DNA from: Piromyces finnis
Taxonomy: Eukaryota > Neocallimastigomycota > Neocallimastigomycetes > Neocallimastigales > Neocallimastigaceae
NCBI GenBank assembly: GCA_002104945.1
Contig: MCFH01000005.1
Span: forward strand, 791,001-855,000
DNA: 64,000 nt
Direction: 5' to 3'
A program made the translations under genes and the position numbers. Below are positions 50,663 to 60,872 of the stretch, piece by piece. The notes under the pieces were generated by a model that saw nothing but the letters and a program-made list of their open reading frames with translations, did no database searches and was not told the origin of the DNA. Position 1 is the first letter of the stretch; each line of letters starts with the position of its first letter.

Positions 50663-52102
50663 ATGAGTTGTAAATACTATTCATATTTCTCTTCAAGGAC
50701 TCCATTCCAAGATGTTCAAAATATATTTAATAAAATAAATTTTGAAAAGTCTTTGCAAAAGTCATATCAAGAAAAAACAAAATATCAAAATGTTTTCTCA
50801 AAGCAGAATAAAATTAATAATCAAAATGACTTTGTTTCTATGAATGAAGTTCATGATAAGGAAAGAAGCTTTGTTCAATATCAAGATGAAAAACAACTTA
50901 AAAAGTTAAATGCTTTTCATATTCAACAACAGCAAGAAATATACCTTGAATATTTGTTTGCAAACGAAAAAAAAATAGCAATGAAGAATCAAAATTTAGA
51001 TAATATTAATGAATGGTTACTTACAAAATTTAATAATAACTATTCTGAAGCCTATTGTAAAATGTTTCCAAATGTATACCAAAATCAGAGTCAAGAAAAT
51101 AAAATTTTTGAAACTAAGATGGATTTGTCAAGGGATGAATATCAATACCCAAATTTAAATGAAAAATTAAAAAGATGTAATTCATATCAATATTTATTTA
51201 ATCATAAATTAAATTCTAAATTTTTAAGAAAATATGAACTTCAAGATGAACTTGGTAGTGGAGGATTTGGCTTCGTACTATTGACTAAAGAACGTACTAC
51301 TAATAAAAAATTTGCTGTAAAATTTATTTTCAAGAGCAAAATTCCAAAATCCGGATGGGTTTATGATGAAAAAGAAGGTTCTATTCCAATGGAATGTTTC
51401 ATTATGAAAAAAGTTAACCATCCAAATATCGTTAAATATATTGATTCTTATTCAGATGAAAAATTATTCTATATAGTTATGGAATTACATGGAAATACTT
51501 GGGCTATAGATGAAGATAATATATATAATAATAATGGTCAAGTAGAGTATCAAAATGCTATGGATTTATTTGAATGTATTGAATCAAGAGCTATGAGATT
51601 TACGGAATTTCAAGCTAAATATATATTTAAACAAATATTTGCTGCAGTAAATTATCTTTATAAAAATGGAATAGTTCACCGTGATCTTAAAGATGAAAAC
51701 ATTTTAATTGATAAACATTTTAATATAAAACTTACTGATTTTGGTGCGGCTTCTTATTTAAAAAATTATAATGAAAATAATGCATATTTTGTAAATAAAT
51801 TCCTTGGAACAATGGCCTATGCTCCACCAGAAATACTTAAGGGGGAACAATTTGGTACAATTGCTCAAGAGGTCTTTTCTTTAGGTACAATATTGTATTT
51901 ATTAATATTTGGTGAAATACCTTTTAAAAGTCCTGAAGAAACAATATTCTCTAATAATATTTATTTAAATGCACCAAGGAATGTAAGGTGCTCAAAAGAA
52001 GTTTTAAATTTAATGGAATGGATGCTTCAAAAAAGACCAGAAGATCGTCCATCAATGGCTTCAATAATAAATCATCCATGGATGAGAAATAACTCTGTAT
52101 AA
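50663..52102 (+). CDS. Ser/Thr protein kinase, PAS-kinase-like catalytic domain
   Basis: Single-exon kinase of 479 residues. The N-terminal 190 residues are Gln/Asn/Lys-rich and show no PAS domain. The kinase domain (about 191-475) is complete: glycine loop GSGGFGFV, Lys in FAVKFIFK, Glu in PMECFIMKKVNHPNIV, catalytic loop HRDLKDEN, DFGAA, and GTMAYAPPEIL. Subfamily marks point to PAS kinases (PSK/PASK): YIVMELHG, DLFECIE and QEVFSLGTILYLLIFGEIPF, where the F-helix Asp is replaced by Glu as in that family. A 20-residue acidic/Asn insert follows MELHGNTW. PAS kinases regulate sugar partitioning and translation in yeast; whether this protein does so without the sensory domain is unknown. All catalytic residues are present, so it should be active. 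Confidence 0.9.
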   Translation: MSCKYYSYFSSRTPFQDVQNIFNKINFEKSLQKSYQEKTKYQNVFSKQNKINNQNDFVSMNEVHDKERSFVQYQDEKQLKKLNAFHIQQQQEIYLEYLFANEKKIAMKNQNLDNINEWLLTKFNNNYSEAYCKMFPNVYQNQSQENKIFETKMDLSRDEYQYPNLNEKLKRCNSYQYLFNHKLNSKFLRKYELQDELGSGGFGFVLLTKERTTNKKFAVKFIFKSKIPKSGWVYDEKEGSIPMECFIMKKVNHPNIVKYIDSYSDEKLFYIVMELHGNTWAIDEDNIYNNNGQVEYQNAMDLFECIESRAMRFTEFQAKYIFKQIFAAVNYLYKNGIVHRDLKDENILIDKHFNIKLTDFGAASYLKNYNENNAYFVNKFLGTMAYAPPEILKGEQFGTIAQEVFSLGTILYLLIFGEIPFKSPEETIFSNNIYLNAPRNVRCSKEVLNLMEWMLQKRPEDRPSMASIINHPWMRNNSV

Positions 52103-52725
52103 ATACTTATTTAATATAATAGTAATTTATTTTTAATTCTTTTCCTTTTTTTTGTATTTATATCCAGAGAAAACATTGTTATCTACATTGTAATTTAAAT
52201 ATGAAAAAAGAAAAAGAAATATACCATGGGATTACTAAAATTATAAAAAAAATTATTATAAAGATATTTATAACATATGTATTAATATCTTTTTTTTTTT
52301 TTTTTTTACTATCTTTATTACATAATTATTTTAATTATATTTAAAATATGTATATATTTTTCAAAGCAACATTTGGAATGAATATTTAAAACCATAATCT
52401 ATTTATTTTAATATTAATAATATAAATATATATATTTATAATTCAATTATTTTATTTATTTTCTATAAAAAAATATTTATTAATATGTTTTTTTAATTTA
52501 ATATTTATCATTTATCAATTGTTTATATAAGTAATATAATAATAATAAATAAAAATAAAAAATAATAAAAATAATAAAAATATATAAAAAAAATTTCATC
52601 TTTCCATTATATTAATTAGGCATAACCTTGAATAAATTATTACAACGATATTAAATTAGTAACTATATATATAGTTACTGATTCAATATATTTTAATATA
52701 TTTTATATTTATATATTTTATATAT
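52103..52725. other. A+T-rich intergenic region
   Basis: Downstream of the kinase gene. It contains a short palindrome AGTAACTATATATATAGTTACT at about 52659-52680 in an otherwise featureless sequence. Confidence 0.6.
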
Positions 52726-52729
52726 TCTA

Positions 52730-53251
52730 ACATCCCCTATTGTTATCCCTCTGGCTTTCATCATTTTAGTATTAATTGTAGTGAAATTGAAATGAAGTAT
52801 GAAAATATTGATATATATATTATTGAGCTCTCAAGATGTAATATAAAAAATTTTGATGTTCATGATACTAAAAACGTATGGCTTGCCTTTTTAAAATGCA
52901 TTACTTATGAAACAATTGAAATTGAAAAAAAAAATGGGAATAAAGAAAAGTATAGGATTCCAGTTAATAATTTAACAAACGATCTTATTGAGTTATTGAA
53001 AGGAATAAAAGAAACTAAAGATGCTATGGATATATGTACATTAAATGATAAAAATGAAAAATGTAAAGAAAATTAACAAAAGATATCAACAATTGTTTGA
53101 TGTAGATAAAGAAGTAAATGAATTAAGAAAAGAAAATAATGATTTACAAGTAAAGTATGATAATTTAAAAGAAGAAAATAATGATTAACAAGTAAAAAAA
53201 AATGATGAATTAAAAGAAAAATGTAAAAGTATAGAAAATGAGTTAAATGCC

Positions 53252-53285
<34 letters not shown>

Positions 53286-53340
53286 AGTTCAAGATCAAAC
53301 TCGTCAAATTACAAATAAAAGACAAAAATAAATTAGGGAA
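52730..53340 (+). pseudogene. decayed Rpn/PD-(D/E)XK-transposase-like gene, C-terminal part
   Basis: An open frame from about 52732 reads SGFHHFSINCSEIEMKYENI then DIYIIELSR and NVWLAFLKCI. This pattern of a short strand, I-E-L and W-x-x-F-L-K is what I associate with the C-terminal half of the Rpn / PD-(D/E)XK nuclease family transposase proteins common in gut bacteria and frequent in anaerobic fungi. It stops at 53074-53076. One frameshift later a coiled coil continues (VDKEVNELRKENNDLQVKYD, then a TAA near 53186, then DELKEKCKSIENELNALKK) until an AT microsatellite at about 53264. No catalytic half is seen upstream. Frameshift, internal stop and missing domain mark a pseudogene. Family assignment is from pattern memory and only moderately sure; ATG at 52792 would give a 94-residue remnant. 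Confidence 0.5.
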
Positions 53341-53640
53341 AAAATTTGTTATGAATATAGTATTCTCAACAAAGATGCTAATAAATTTGAATTAATCCTC
53401 CTTTTTAATATGAATAATTAATATAAATAATTATTAATTAATTATATTACTCTATTAATATAGTAAAAAAAAATCAACACACTTTTTATTTTTTATTTTT
53501 TTATTTTTAACGAAAATCTATTTTAATTATTTTAAGTAATATTAATTTTATTGTGTATATTTATGTTATAAAGTACAAAGGGTTTTTTTAATTATTTTAT
53601 ATTTAATAATTAATAATCTATTTTTCTTTTTTAAATAACT

Positions 53641-53766
53641 TTAAAACACGTTTACCTTTTTATTTTCGTGTCCTATTGATAATTCATGGTTCACCTCTTC
53701 AGCTTCATTTCCTGTTAACAACTCATGTACTACATCTTTAGTACTATGTCCTATTGAAAGCTCATG
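53641..53766 (-). pseudogene. fragment of a protein with 13-residue tandem repeats
   Basis: On the minus strand a frame ending in TAA at 53641 encodes three tandem 13-residue units: HELSIGHSTKDVV, HELLTGNEAEEVN, HELSIGHENKKVN, then VF and stop. In-frame TGA lies just upstream (about 53775), and no start codon fits, so this is the 3' remnant of a gene. Base composition is richer in G+C than the flanks, which supports former coding status. I do not recognise the repeat family. Confidence 0.5.
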
Positions 53767-54015
53767 GATTCATCGAATTGTTAAAAATCAAATTCAAGAA
53801 CGTAATAAAAAATTTTTATCCATCATTAGATAATATCAGACTAAATAATCTATACATAATGGTTAGAATTCCCAAGATTTTCTCTTTTAGTATAATTTAG
53901 TATCCGGCAGATGAATCACTTTTTAAAGAATCGATTTTGAGTCAATTGAAACTCTTAATCTACTAGATATAACCTTAATTATGGTTTATGATTATTACAT
54001 CTTTATTAATACCTA

Positions 54016-54222
54016 TGTTATTATTAAGAGTTGGCTTAAATTAATAAGTTAATAGTACACATAACTTGTATTTATATGTTTATTATGTGGCTTATATATT
54101 TTGAGTTATTATAATATGTCACAATATATTTGACACTTAACCTATAGAACTCCGAGTCGAACTAAATCAGAAACGTATGAAGGACTTCTAACCATAATAA
54201 GGACCTGTGTTATTTGCTAACA
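54016..54222 (+). mobile_element. possible solo or 5' LTR of a copia-like retrotransposon
   Basis: A 207-bp segment begins TGTTA and ends TAACA, the terminal inverted pentamers common in copia LTRs. It contains a TATA-like TTATATATT and a G+C-richer 3' half. Immediately after the end comes TGGTGTCAATG (54224-54234), resembling a tRNA-iMet primer-binding site (TGGTATCAGAG) at 8 of 11 positions. No internal coding region or second LTR is seen, and no target duplication. This is a weak, structure-only call. Confidence 0.3.
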
Positions 54223-54234
54223 ATGGTGTCAATG

Positions 54235-54500
54235 TGCAAAAAAAAATACAATTATTATTCTTTAGTGTAAAATAGTAATTTTATTTTAGTTATACTTTTA
54301 TGTGATGCTTATTAAATTTTTAGGATATAATAGTAATTTAATTAATGATAATTTTAATAATCTAGTGAATATTAATGTATAATGTATAATTATTATAAAA
54401 TATGCAAAAAGATATTAAAATTCCTTCCAGTACAATTGTGAAAATATTTTTGTCTCCTGTTAAATTTTTTTTTCTATAAAATCATTGGTATCTTATAAAT

Positions 54501-54531
<31 letters not shown>

Positions 54532-55149
54532 CGAGTTTTAAAAACACAAAGAAATTCTTTGATTGAACAAAAATAAAAAACAAAATACTTTAGTACTTCA
54601 ATTATTATTATTACTCATTTTACTTTTGTTAACTCTGAATTATAAATTAATCATGGAAGCTTTTTTGGTTAATGATATATTACTAATTTCTTAGAAACAG
54701 AGTTTAATCAAATTTAAAGAGACTTTTTTTTTTTTGCCTAATTGAAAAAAAATTTTTTATATATATATTCTCCTTTATATATATATAAAGCACTATAAAT
54801 AATTCATTTCCTACATTTTAATAATTTTGAATTTATAAAAATTCTTTTCTAATCGTTGATATTAAAATCATATTATAATTTAAATAATATTAATGTTATA
54901 ATATTAATGTTATAATATTTATTTTAACATTTATTTTTACTTTATTGATTTTATATTTACAAAAAATTCTATAAATTTTAAATTTGAATGTGGATATATA
55001 TTGAATTTTTAAATAAAAATTTAAAAAAAAAGTAATTCATAAAAAATAATGGAATATAATTCAAATGTAAATTATTCCAATTTTTAGAAAAAAAAAATAA
55101 AAAAATTTTACATTAAATAATTATTTATTAAAAGGTTCTATCTATTTAT
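54235..55149. other. A+T-rich intergenic region
   Basis: About 0.9 kb between the possible LTR and the 3' end of the metallopeptidase gene. A poly(A) tract of about 27 bases lies at 54500-54526, followed by slightly G+C-richer sequence; I see no gene. Confidence 0.55.
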
Positions 55150-58050
55150 TTAAATGTCTTCACTTTCTATTGTATTAGCTTCATCTGTTATTGGATCGGA
55201 GTCTTTTGGAACAGCTCTAATAATGACCTTATCCTTATATGGAACAGCTCTAAAATCAATAGATGAATCTGGATCAAATCTCATTATACCTGAGTTTTTA
55301 TTATTTATATGGTAAATACTGTGCATGGCAAATAGACGATAAGAATCAGCATTAAGAGAAGCTTTATCAGCTGATAATCTTGAACATCCATCTTCACCAT
55401 ATGCAAAATCGTCGGTTCCAAAACAATGTGTTAGTTCATGAAGAATAATAGAAGAAGCTTCGCTAGTATGTCTTTCAATGGTTCCATGCCATATATCGTT
55501 AAAGAAATTTGGACAAACATGGAATTCTCTACTATATTGATAAGTCCATGCTATTGCATTTTGAGAACATACAGCATCACTTGCTGGTTCACAAAATGCC
55601 TTAGCGGTTGTCATATTATCTACATATTCAAGAATTTTTATAGCCTTATTTCTTACATTCTCACTCTTAAAATATTTCATGAAGATATTATTGTATTCAG
55701 CATTATTACCATTCTTTACAACTTCCAGGGCTGCAGCTCTATAAGTTTTTAAATCTGCAATATTCTTTTTTAATTTATCGATTTGACTTTGATTACAATT
55801 AATAAAATTGGTCATTGTAAAATCTTTTGTCTTTAAAGAAATAGTAGGTCTTGAAGAACTAGTTATAGTTGTTGTTGTTTTAATAGTAGTAGTTCTTGTT
55901 GTTTTAATAATAGTTGGCACTACAGTAGTAGTTCTTACGACAGTAGTTTTAGTTTTTGGTACAAATTCTGTTGGAATAGTTTTAGTTTTAATATTAGTTG
56001 GAATAGTTTTAGTAGTGGAGGCAGAAACTCCTGTTTTTGTTATAAATTCTGTAGGGATAGTTTTAGTCTTAATATTAGTAGGAATAGTTTTAGTAGTAGA
56101 GGCAGAAACTCCTGTCTTTGTTATAAATTCTGTAGGGATAGTTTTAGTCTTAATATTAGTAGGAATAGCTTTAGTAGTGGAAGCAGAAACTCCTGTCTTT
56201 GTTATAAATTCTGTAGGGATAGTTTTAGTCTTAATATTAGTAGGAATAGCTTTAGTAGTAGAGGCAGACACTCCTGTCTTTGTTATAAATTCTGTAGGGA
56301 TAGTTTTAGTCTTAATATTAGTTGGGATAGTTTTAGTGACAGAAACTCCTGTCTTAGTTATAAATTCTGTTGGAATAGTTTTTGTTTTAATATTGGTTGG
56401 AATAGTTTTTGTAGTTTTTGTAGAAGCGGTTTCAGCTAAATTAGTTGATGTCAATATTTCAGTTGTAATAGCTTTAGTTTTAGTTTCAATAGCTGTTGTA
56501 ATGAATTCTGTTGGAATAGTTTTAGTTTTAATATTAGTTGGAATAGTTTTAGATGTTATGTTACTTGAATCAATAGTTGTAGCAGCAGATGTTGAAGTTG
56601 CTGTAGCTGTTTTCTTTGTTGTTGTTGTTTTATTATTTGGTTTTCCTTTCCATTGATTTCTCCAAAGCTCGAACCATTTATTCCATTGTTTAAACCATTC
56701 ATCAATCCATACTTTATTTGATGCATTATCTTTTGAGTTCCAACCCCATCCCCACCATGCCCATGGGTTCCAAATCCATGTATTATTGTTTTTATTTGTT
56801 GAGGAAGTTGGTTTTGATATTTTTGTGGTAGTGGTTGATTTCTTTGTTGTAGTTGTTCTTGATTTTGTAGTCTTAATTTTTGATGTTACAATTACAGTTT
56901 TATTTGTTGTCTTTCTTGTAGAATTGGTAGTCTTTTTTTGTGTAGTCTTTATTGTGTTATTATTGTTCGTCTTTGTAACAGAACCAACTGTTGTTATTAA
57001 TTCTGGTGGAATAGTTTTAGTCTTTGTTTTAATATTAGTAGGAATAGTTTTGCTTGTTTTTGTAAGTAAATCTTGTGGAATGGTTTTAGTTTTATTGATT
57101 GTTGGAATTGTTTTAGTAGCAACTGCATCAGCTGATGAAGGAATAGTTTTAGTCTTTATATGAATATTAGTAGGTACAGTTTTGCTTCCTTTTGAAAGTA
57201 AGTCCGATGGAACAGTTTTAGTTCCTGGAGCAACAGCATCAGCTGATGTTGTAATTAATTCTGGTGGAATTGTTTTAGTTTTTGTAACGGTTTTACTGAT
57301 TAAGCTTGATGGAATAGTTTTAGTACTAGGAATAGTTTTAGTGCCAGGTGTAAGAATAGATGGAATTGTTTTGGTTGTATTTGCATCTGCAGTTGATGTA
57401 AGGTATTCTGGTGGAATAGTTTTAGACTTAATAATTGGTGTAGTTTTGGTTTTTGATGTAAGGGATTCTTTTGGAACAGTTTTAGTTTTCAATAATTCTG
57501 ATGGAACAGTTTTTGTTGTTTTAGATGAGTCACCTTTAATTGTTTTAGTAGTTAAAGAAAAGCCAGTTGGGATAGTTTTAGTTTTGTTATTAGTAGGTAT
57601 AGTTTTAGTATCAGATGATTCAGAAGTAATATATTCTGGTGGAATTGTTTTTGATTTAATATTTGGTGTTGTTTTGGTTTTTGGAGTAGTTGATGATGGA
57701 GAAAGAAGTTCTGATGGTATTGTTTTTGTTTTTGGTATAACTATAGTAGCTGGGATAGTTTTAGTACGTTTAGATGCTAAAGAACTGGTTTTAGTAATAA
57801 ATTCTGGTGGAATAGTTTTTGTGTTTGTTTTTTTTGAAGCATTTAATGAATTTAAAAAATCGGTTGCAACTATTTTTGTTGTTTTAGTTGTATCTCTTTT
57901 TCTTAATGAATTAAAATCAAAATCTTCCAATTTATCAACAACTTTTTTACATGGAATAATATTGCCATCTAAATCTTGGCATATTGGTTCAGTTTTAACA
58001 AGAATTGATAAAACAAATAGTAAAATAAACTCAAGCAATTGAAATTTCAT
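55150..58050 (-). CDS. secreted Asp-zincin metallopeptidase (M35/Lys-specific type) with KTIP repeats and Trp-rich patch
   Basis: Secreted zinc metallopeptidase of 966 residues, one exon. The signal peptide is MKFQLLEFILLFVLSILVKT, followed by a short Cys pair (CQDLDGNIIPC). Residues about 35-740 are low complexity. They hold many KTKTIPPE(L/Y)-type units, then 28-residue tandem copies of the form KTKTIPTEFITKTGVSAST (DNA about 55966-56390). Between these blocks, residues about 423-470 form a Trp-rich patch (WNPWAWWGWGW, then WFKQWNKWFELW). The C-terminal domain (about 755-930) is the Asp-zincin fold: C-rich N-part, VCPNFFND, HELTH with zinc ligands and catalytic Glu at about 871-875, then GTDDFAYG supplying the third ligand Asp, and LNADSYRLFA. 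This matches deuterolysin / peptidyl-Lys endopeptidases. The Trp patch might bind carbohydrate or membrane. No dockerin is present. Confidence 0.88.
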   Translation of the reverse strand: MKFQLLEFILLFVLSILVKTEPICQDLDGNIIPCKKVVDKLEDFDFNSLRKRDTTKTTKIVATDFLNSLNASKKTNTKTIPPEFITKTSSLASKRTKTIPATIVIPKTKTIPSELLSPSSTTPKTKTTPNIKSKTIPPEYITSESSDTKTIPTNNKTKTIPTGFSLTTKTIKGDSSKTTKTVPSELLKTKTVPKESLTSKTKTTPIIKSKTIPPEYLTSTADANTTKTIPSILTPGTKTIPSTKTIPSSLISKTVTKTKTIPPELITTSADAVAPGTKTVPSDLLSKGSKTVPTNIHIKTKTIPSSADAVATKTIPTINKTKTIPQDLLTKTSKTIPTNIKTKTKTIPPELITTVGSVTKTNNNNTIKTTQKKTTNSTRKTTNKTVIVTSKIKTTKSRTTTTKKSTTTTKISKPTSSTNKNNNTWIWNPWAWWGWGWNSKDNASNKVWIDEWFKQWNKWFELWRNQWKGKPNNKTTTTKKTATATSTSAATTIDSSNITSKTIPTNIKTKTIPTEFITTAIETKTKAITTEILTSTNLAETASTKTTKTIPTNIKTKTIPTEFITKTGVSVTKTIPTNIKTKTIPTEFITKTGVSASTTKAIPTNIKTKTIPTEFITKTGVSASTTKAIPTNIKTKTIPTEFITKTGVSASTTKTIPTNIKTKTIPTEFITKTGVSASTTKTIPTNIKTKTIPTEFVPKTKTTVVRTTTVVPTIIKTTRTTTIKTTTTITSSSRPTISLKTKDFTMTNFINCNQSQIDKLKKNIADLKTYRAAALEVVKNGNNAEYNNIFMKYFKSENVRNKAIKILEYVDNMTTAKAFCEPASDAVCSQNAIAWTYQYSREFHVCPNFFNDIWHGTIERHTSEASSIILHELTHCFGTDDFAYGEDGCSRLSADKASLNADSYRLFAMHSIYHINNKNSGIMRFDPDSSIDFRAVPYKDKVIIRAVPKDSDPITDEANTIESEDI
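55966..56390 (-). repeat. 84-base tandem repeats inside the metallopeptidase gene
   Basis: About five near-identical 84-base units encode the 28-residue KTIPTNIKTKTIPTEF... repeat. Copies differ by only a few bases (for example A versus T giving KAIP or KTIP), so expansion is recent. Confidence 0.85.
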
Positions 58051-58388
58051 TTTTACAATTTATTTATTCTGTACAAAATATTTTAAATTTAAAAATAAAT
58101 TTCAATTGTAAAAATAATGAACAATTTTATCCTTTAGTATTTTCCTCTTTGAAACTAATATCTTTATAGAAAAAAAAATTTATTTAAAAATGTTTGTTTT
58201 AATATTTTGACATAATACAAATTGTTATGGATCTAAATCTATAATTAGCTAAATTGTATTATATTAAAACAAATTAAATATATATTTCTTATTCTTTTAA
58301 TTCATATAATTATTATGATATTATTAAATAAACAATTTTTGATAAAAAAAATAAAAAAATTTGTAATGCTACCAGGAGAAAAATAATC

Positions 58389-58420
<32 letters not shown>

Positions 58421-60872
58421 ATTCAATAAACTTTTTTTTTTAATTAAAAAATAAAAGTTTATTTAATAAAAAACAAAATAATATTAAAAAAATATTTAAA
58501 TTTAATTTAATAAAATTAAATTGTGTTAATTAAAACATAATCAAATATAATTGTTATATACGTTGTTAGAGTATCTATTATATAATAATATTAAAATAGA
58601 ATTGTTATTTATTATTTTTGTTTTTCCTCATTACACCTATTGTTTATATATTATAACTATTTTTTTATTATAGAGAAGTTATTACAATTACATTTATAGA
58701 GAAAAACTATTTATATAATATTATATTGTATATATTGTTGTGTAACACTATATGCGGCATTTTCAAAGTTTGATTTTTATAATTATTTATTATTTCATAT
58801 TAGAATGAAATAAATTTAATTTATTTCAAGTCGTACTTGTATATTTAATTATTAATCATAATATATTGTATATTATTAAATAATGATTCAATTATATAAA
58901 AATTTTTAAAAAAAATACATATAAAAATATATTTAATTTTTTTAATTTATAAATATTAAAAAAGAAATTTTTATATTATATTTTTTTTAAAAAAATATAC
59001 TTTAATATATATATTAATAGAATATATATATGTTGTACAAAAATTTTAAAAAAAATTTTAAAAAAAAAGTACAAAAAACAATTTTACATTTCAATACCTT
59101 TCTCCGTGAAACTAAATATTTAGAAATGAATTTTTTTAAAGTTTTTTACAAAGCACAAATCTTGTAATATTAAGAAAAAACTTTTTTTTAAATTATTAAT
59201 GTTTGCATATGTTTTTTACAGTTATATTTCTTAGTAATTTTTATAAAGTATGAATATTTTAAATGATAATTATTGTAGTTATGAGAAATATTTTTTAACA
59301 TAAAAAAAAAAAGACATATAATAGATAAAATAAACTTTTAAATATAAAATTTAATAAAGATGTAATATATTAATTCTATAAACAGGAGTATTAATAAATT
59401 TAGTTTTGTATAAAAGTTTCAAACACACGATTAATATATTTTTATTATAAATAAAACTATTTATAAATTCATATAATTACATAATTATAGTTGAAACATA
59501 ATATATTAATATCAAGTATTAACTCATTAAATTAAAAAAGAAAAAAACTTTTTACATAAGAAGTTTAAAAAAATAAATAATTAAGGATGATCAAAACAAA
59601 TAATTTTTTTTTGTATCATTAAAATAGGTTAAAAATTACATTTCACATTAATATCATTGAATATATAAAAATAAAGCTTTTTTTTTGCGATAGATACTTT
59701 TTCTCTTTATTACATTACTTCAAAGATGTAAATATACGTTACTATTTTTTTAACTTTTATCTAAACTATAATATAATAATTTGGTTCAATTGAAGCTTTG
59801 GTTTAATAATATTAAAAAAAAAAAAAAAAGGAAAATGACCTTTTTTTAATTTTTATTTCCGTTTTTACCTGTTTTATTTCTCTTTTATAAATTTTTAACT
59901 TTTTTAAAAAAAAAAAAAAAAAAGATCGAAAAGTTTATATTTAATTGGTGTAATAATTAAAACTAATAATAAATTACTAAATAAAGATTTAAACCGTTTG
60001 TTAAGTAAATTTTATATTATAAATATTATAAAATAAGTGGTGACATTGATTCAATAAAAAAAAAAAGTAAAAATAAAGTTGCCGCTCATCATTTTAAATT
60101 AATTTTTATTCTTCACTATTTTATTATTGTAATTATGGATGATGGATAAAAAATGGTTGAAATTATTTTCAGAAAAAATAGTTATTAACATTACGCATTA
60201 CTACGATAATTTATTTTTTATATCACTAATAAGAATTTTAAAAGATTAGTTTTTTTTTTTTTTAATAGAATATTAAACATGATAAAAAGTATAAATATAT
60301 TCATTACTTTATACCTATTATTTATAAATAATTATAATCATTTTAACTATTGAAAATAGAAAATATAATAGTTTTTAAAGCATTTTAATAAATATTAATA
60401 TTAATTGTATAATATTGAGAACATAAAAAAACTATAATTAATCATTGAATGGTTATTTACAATAAGAAGTCTTTAATTTTAAAAGAGAAAAAACAAAAAC
60501 CTTTTTATTACTCAAATTTAACAATATCAATATTTTAATAGTAATAATTTAAATAATATAAATAAATTACATTTATAAATAATTTTATAAAACATGTTAT
60601 AATAAAAATAAAACATTATTATTTTATAATAAATAAAAGGGTAAAGGAAATAATTAAAATATTTTAAGTTAAAATTTACTATATAAATATAAAATGGATT
60701 ATTTAAATAAAAAAGATTTAAAATTTTTTAAAATTTGATTTAATTAAAAAATAATAATAATGCAGAATAAACATTTTCATATTGATTGGCTATAACTTAA
60801 AGTTTTTTATATGTATCACAAAAAATCTGAAAAAAAAAGTTATTTTTAAAAGTTATCAATAAATAAGTGAAA
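58051..60872. other. 2.8-kb divergent intergenic region
   Basis: Between the metallopeptidase gene (-) and the methyltransferase gene (+), so it should carry both promoters. It is very A+T-rich with homopolymer runs; a pair of complementary AAAGTTTATTTAATAAA-type segments at about 58420-58475 could form a hairpin. I see no gene. Confidence 0.6.

Noticed and set aside
54130-54240. A second tRNA-derived SINE on the minus strand (TAGTTCGACTCGG as box B)
   Set aside because: The A-like to B-like spacing is only about 31 bases, T-stem does not pair, and there is no poly(A) tail or target duplication in the right place. The LTR reading fits slightly better.
55808-58042. Long Val/Leu/Ile-rich open frames on the plus strand opposite the metallopeptidase gene
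   Set aside because: They are the antisense of Lys-Thr-Ile-Pro codons (AAA/ACT/ATT/CCA), which rarely give stops in reverse. The minus-strand gene has signal peptide, catalytic motifs and a proper stop.
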